From contig CALZFC010000006.1 in assembly GCA_945643635.1 (NCBI GenBank), forward strand, positions 11,609,001-11,673,000: a stretch of DNA of 64,000 nucleotides. The letters are read 5' to 3'. Origin of the DNA: Allodiplogaster sudhausi (Eukaryota; Nematoda; Chromadorea; Rhabditida; Diplogasteridae). The position numbers were made by a program, and so were the translations under genes. Position 1 is the first letter of the stretch. The number at the start of each line of letters is the position of its first letter. The notes beneath the pieces were generated by a model. The model saw only the letters and a list, made by a program, of their open reading frames with translations. It had not been told where the DNA came from and did no database searches. Positions 62,833-64,000 of this stretch are shown in pieces.

Positions 62833-64000
62833 GGTAGTAAGAAAGAAAGTGAGAGAGAAAGGAGAGATAGGGAGGGTGAGAGATGAGTGAAAGCAGAAAA
62901 GAGCTCGAGCAGCGTAGCCATTCCCCCCTGAATGCTCCCGAAGAAGGAGAAGGCTAGGGTGTCATTAGGTCAAAGCGGGAAAGCAATCGCACCGTCCAAG
63001 GACAGCCTCTCTCATGATGAGAAGTGAAAAGCATCTGCCTCTCTCCCCCACCCCCCCCCCCCCCCCCACTCCTCCCCAGATCAGTCCGCTCTACCATTTC
63101 GAGAAGTTCACTTTCATTTCTGGTGGGCTTTTACTAATGGATTGTCTTGACCTAATCTGGCTTGTCTTTTCCTCTCTCAACTCATCTGAACTCGTCCATC
63201 TCCCTCTCTTTCCCTTTTTTGTTTGCTTTTCAATAGGTTTAGGATACAGTTTACCATTTTAAAAGTAAATGTAAACCCTCTACTTTCTTTTTTTCGGCCC
63301 TTTTTGGGATTTACTTAGACAACTATCAACCGCTATCTGATTGCATTTATATCTGAACATAGACGGTTTAACTGACCTTGAAAGGACATTGACCAGCCGA
63401 AAGAGGCATGTAATGGATAAGAGAAGTATGCGATTACTTCAGTTCCTGCACTATTTCATTTGTTGGCCTTGCTTGCGTTCATATGTTCATATATAGGATT
63501 TTTGTCAAAAAATATGACTTTAAATAACTAGGAAAATTTTTACCACGTGCATGCGTGTTTAGAAGAATTTTTAATCAGCATCATTTTATGACGCTTTAAT
63601 TTATTCATCATAATCCATTTGAATCAACATTCGACAGCGCTTTAGAATTAAAAGTACGGTTTTGATTACTAGCATCCCACTTTTTTCTCATAATCATAAT
63701 CTTGACCAGTGACATTGAAGTGTTCCTCCTCTCACGCATTCCCCCGTCGAGAGATGCTGGGAAGCAATTTCTGTTTTCACCCTTCCCCTCCTCTTTTCCT
63801 CTTCGATTGCCTTTCTCTCTCTCTATCCTTTTCTCCTTCTCACCCTCTCTCGCTCTGGTCTTTTTTCAGTGTCCTGGCGTTAAATACCTTACTTACAATG
63901 TGGACAATGTACTTATCTCTCGAGATTTGTACTGCGACTCTTCAGAATTCTTTCAGCTCATATGAACTCCCTTTTAGGTGTATTGGGACGCGTCCCGCTG
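61151..64000. other. Upstream flank of exchanger gene and intergenic DNA
   Basis: (CT)n lies at 61390-61465, (TA)n at 61890-61930, GA-rich DNA at 62800-62880 and a poly-C run at 63049-63067. The rest is AT-rich. Frames at 62032-62262, 63014-63262 and 63702-63965 show no domain or splice support. Confidence 0.45.
63049..63067. repeat. Poly-C run
   Basis: An almost pure C tract of 17-19 bases, a likely length-variable and error-prone site. Confidence 0.9.

Noticed and set aside
1..64000. CRISPR arrays, bacterial operons, rRNA or tRNA genes
   Set aside because: Repeats are microsatellites, LTRs or simple duplications; no spaced palindromic repeats, Shine-Dalgarno-spaced gene strings or cloverleaf-like sequences were recognised by eye.

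Overview
The window is animal nuclear DNA. Every well-supported gene is split by short introns (45 to about 300 bases, a few longer) with GT/GC donors and mostly TTTCAG/TTGCAG-like acceptors. The products are animal families: nuclear receptor, TANGO1, XAB2/SYF1, two-pore K+ channel, glutamate carboxypeptidase, Na+/H+ exchanger and a small saposin-like protein. The style and families suggest an ecdysozoan, perhaps a nematode outside the Caenorhabditis group, but nothing here settles the phylum. Introns and intergenic DNA carry very many (CT)n/(GA)n tracts, some (TA)n tracts and one poly-C run. Long open frames over those tracts are compositional artefacts and were left out.

Layout. 211-916 (+): last exons of a nuclear hormone receptor. 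3213-3712 (+): small unrecognised candidate gene. 3840-7218: young LTR retrotransposon copy with matching 246-bp LTRs, a 4-bp target duplication and a polypurine tract, but no recognisable gag-pol. 8601-15656 (-): complete 22-exon TANGO1/MIA3-like gene (1,355 aa). 16244-20756 (+): complete 21-exon XAB2/SYF1 splicing factor (867 aa), head to head with TANGO1 across 587 bp. 21324-23478 (+): putative two-pass membrane protein. 23612-37200 (+): two-pore-domain K+ channel gene, with a core at 30775-36747 and phase-compatible alternative first and last exons. 38339-42462 (+): glutamate carboxypeptidase II-like peptidase, with one unexplained phase break. 43553-44597 (-): four-pass membrane protein. 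50141-50821 (+): small secreted saposin-fold protein. 53259-53561 (-): secreted, possible neuropeptide precursor. 56029-61150 (-): complete 21-exon Na+/H+ exchanger (758 aa).

The genes do not form a pathway. TANGO1 acts at ER exit sites and XAB2 in the spliceosome; the K2P channel, the exchanger, the four-pass protein and the peptidase are membrane proteins. Exon structures were built by hand by requiring splice sites and codon phase to agree. They close without a phase error for TANGO1, XAB2, K2P, the exchanger, the four-pass protein and the saposin-like gene, which is the main support for them. No operon, CRISPR, rRNA or tRNA gene was recognised.
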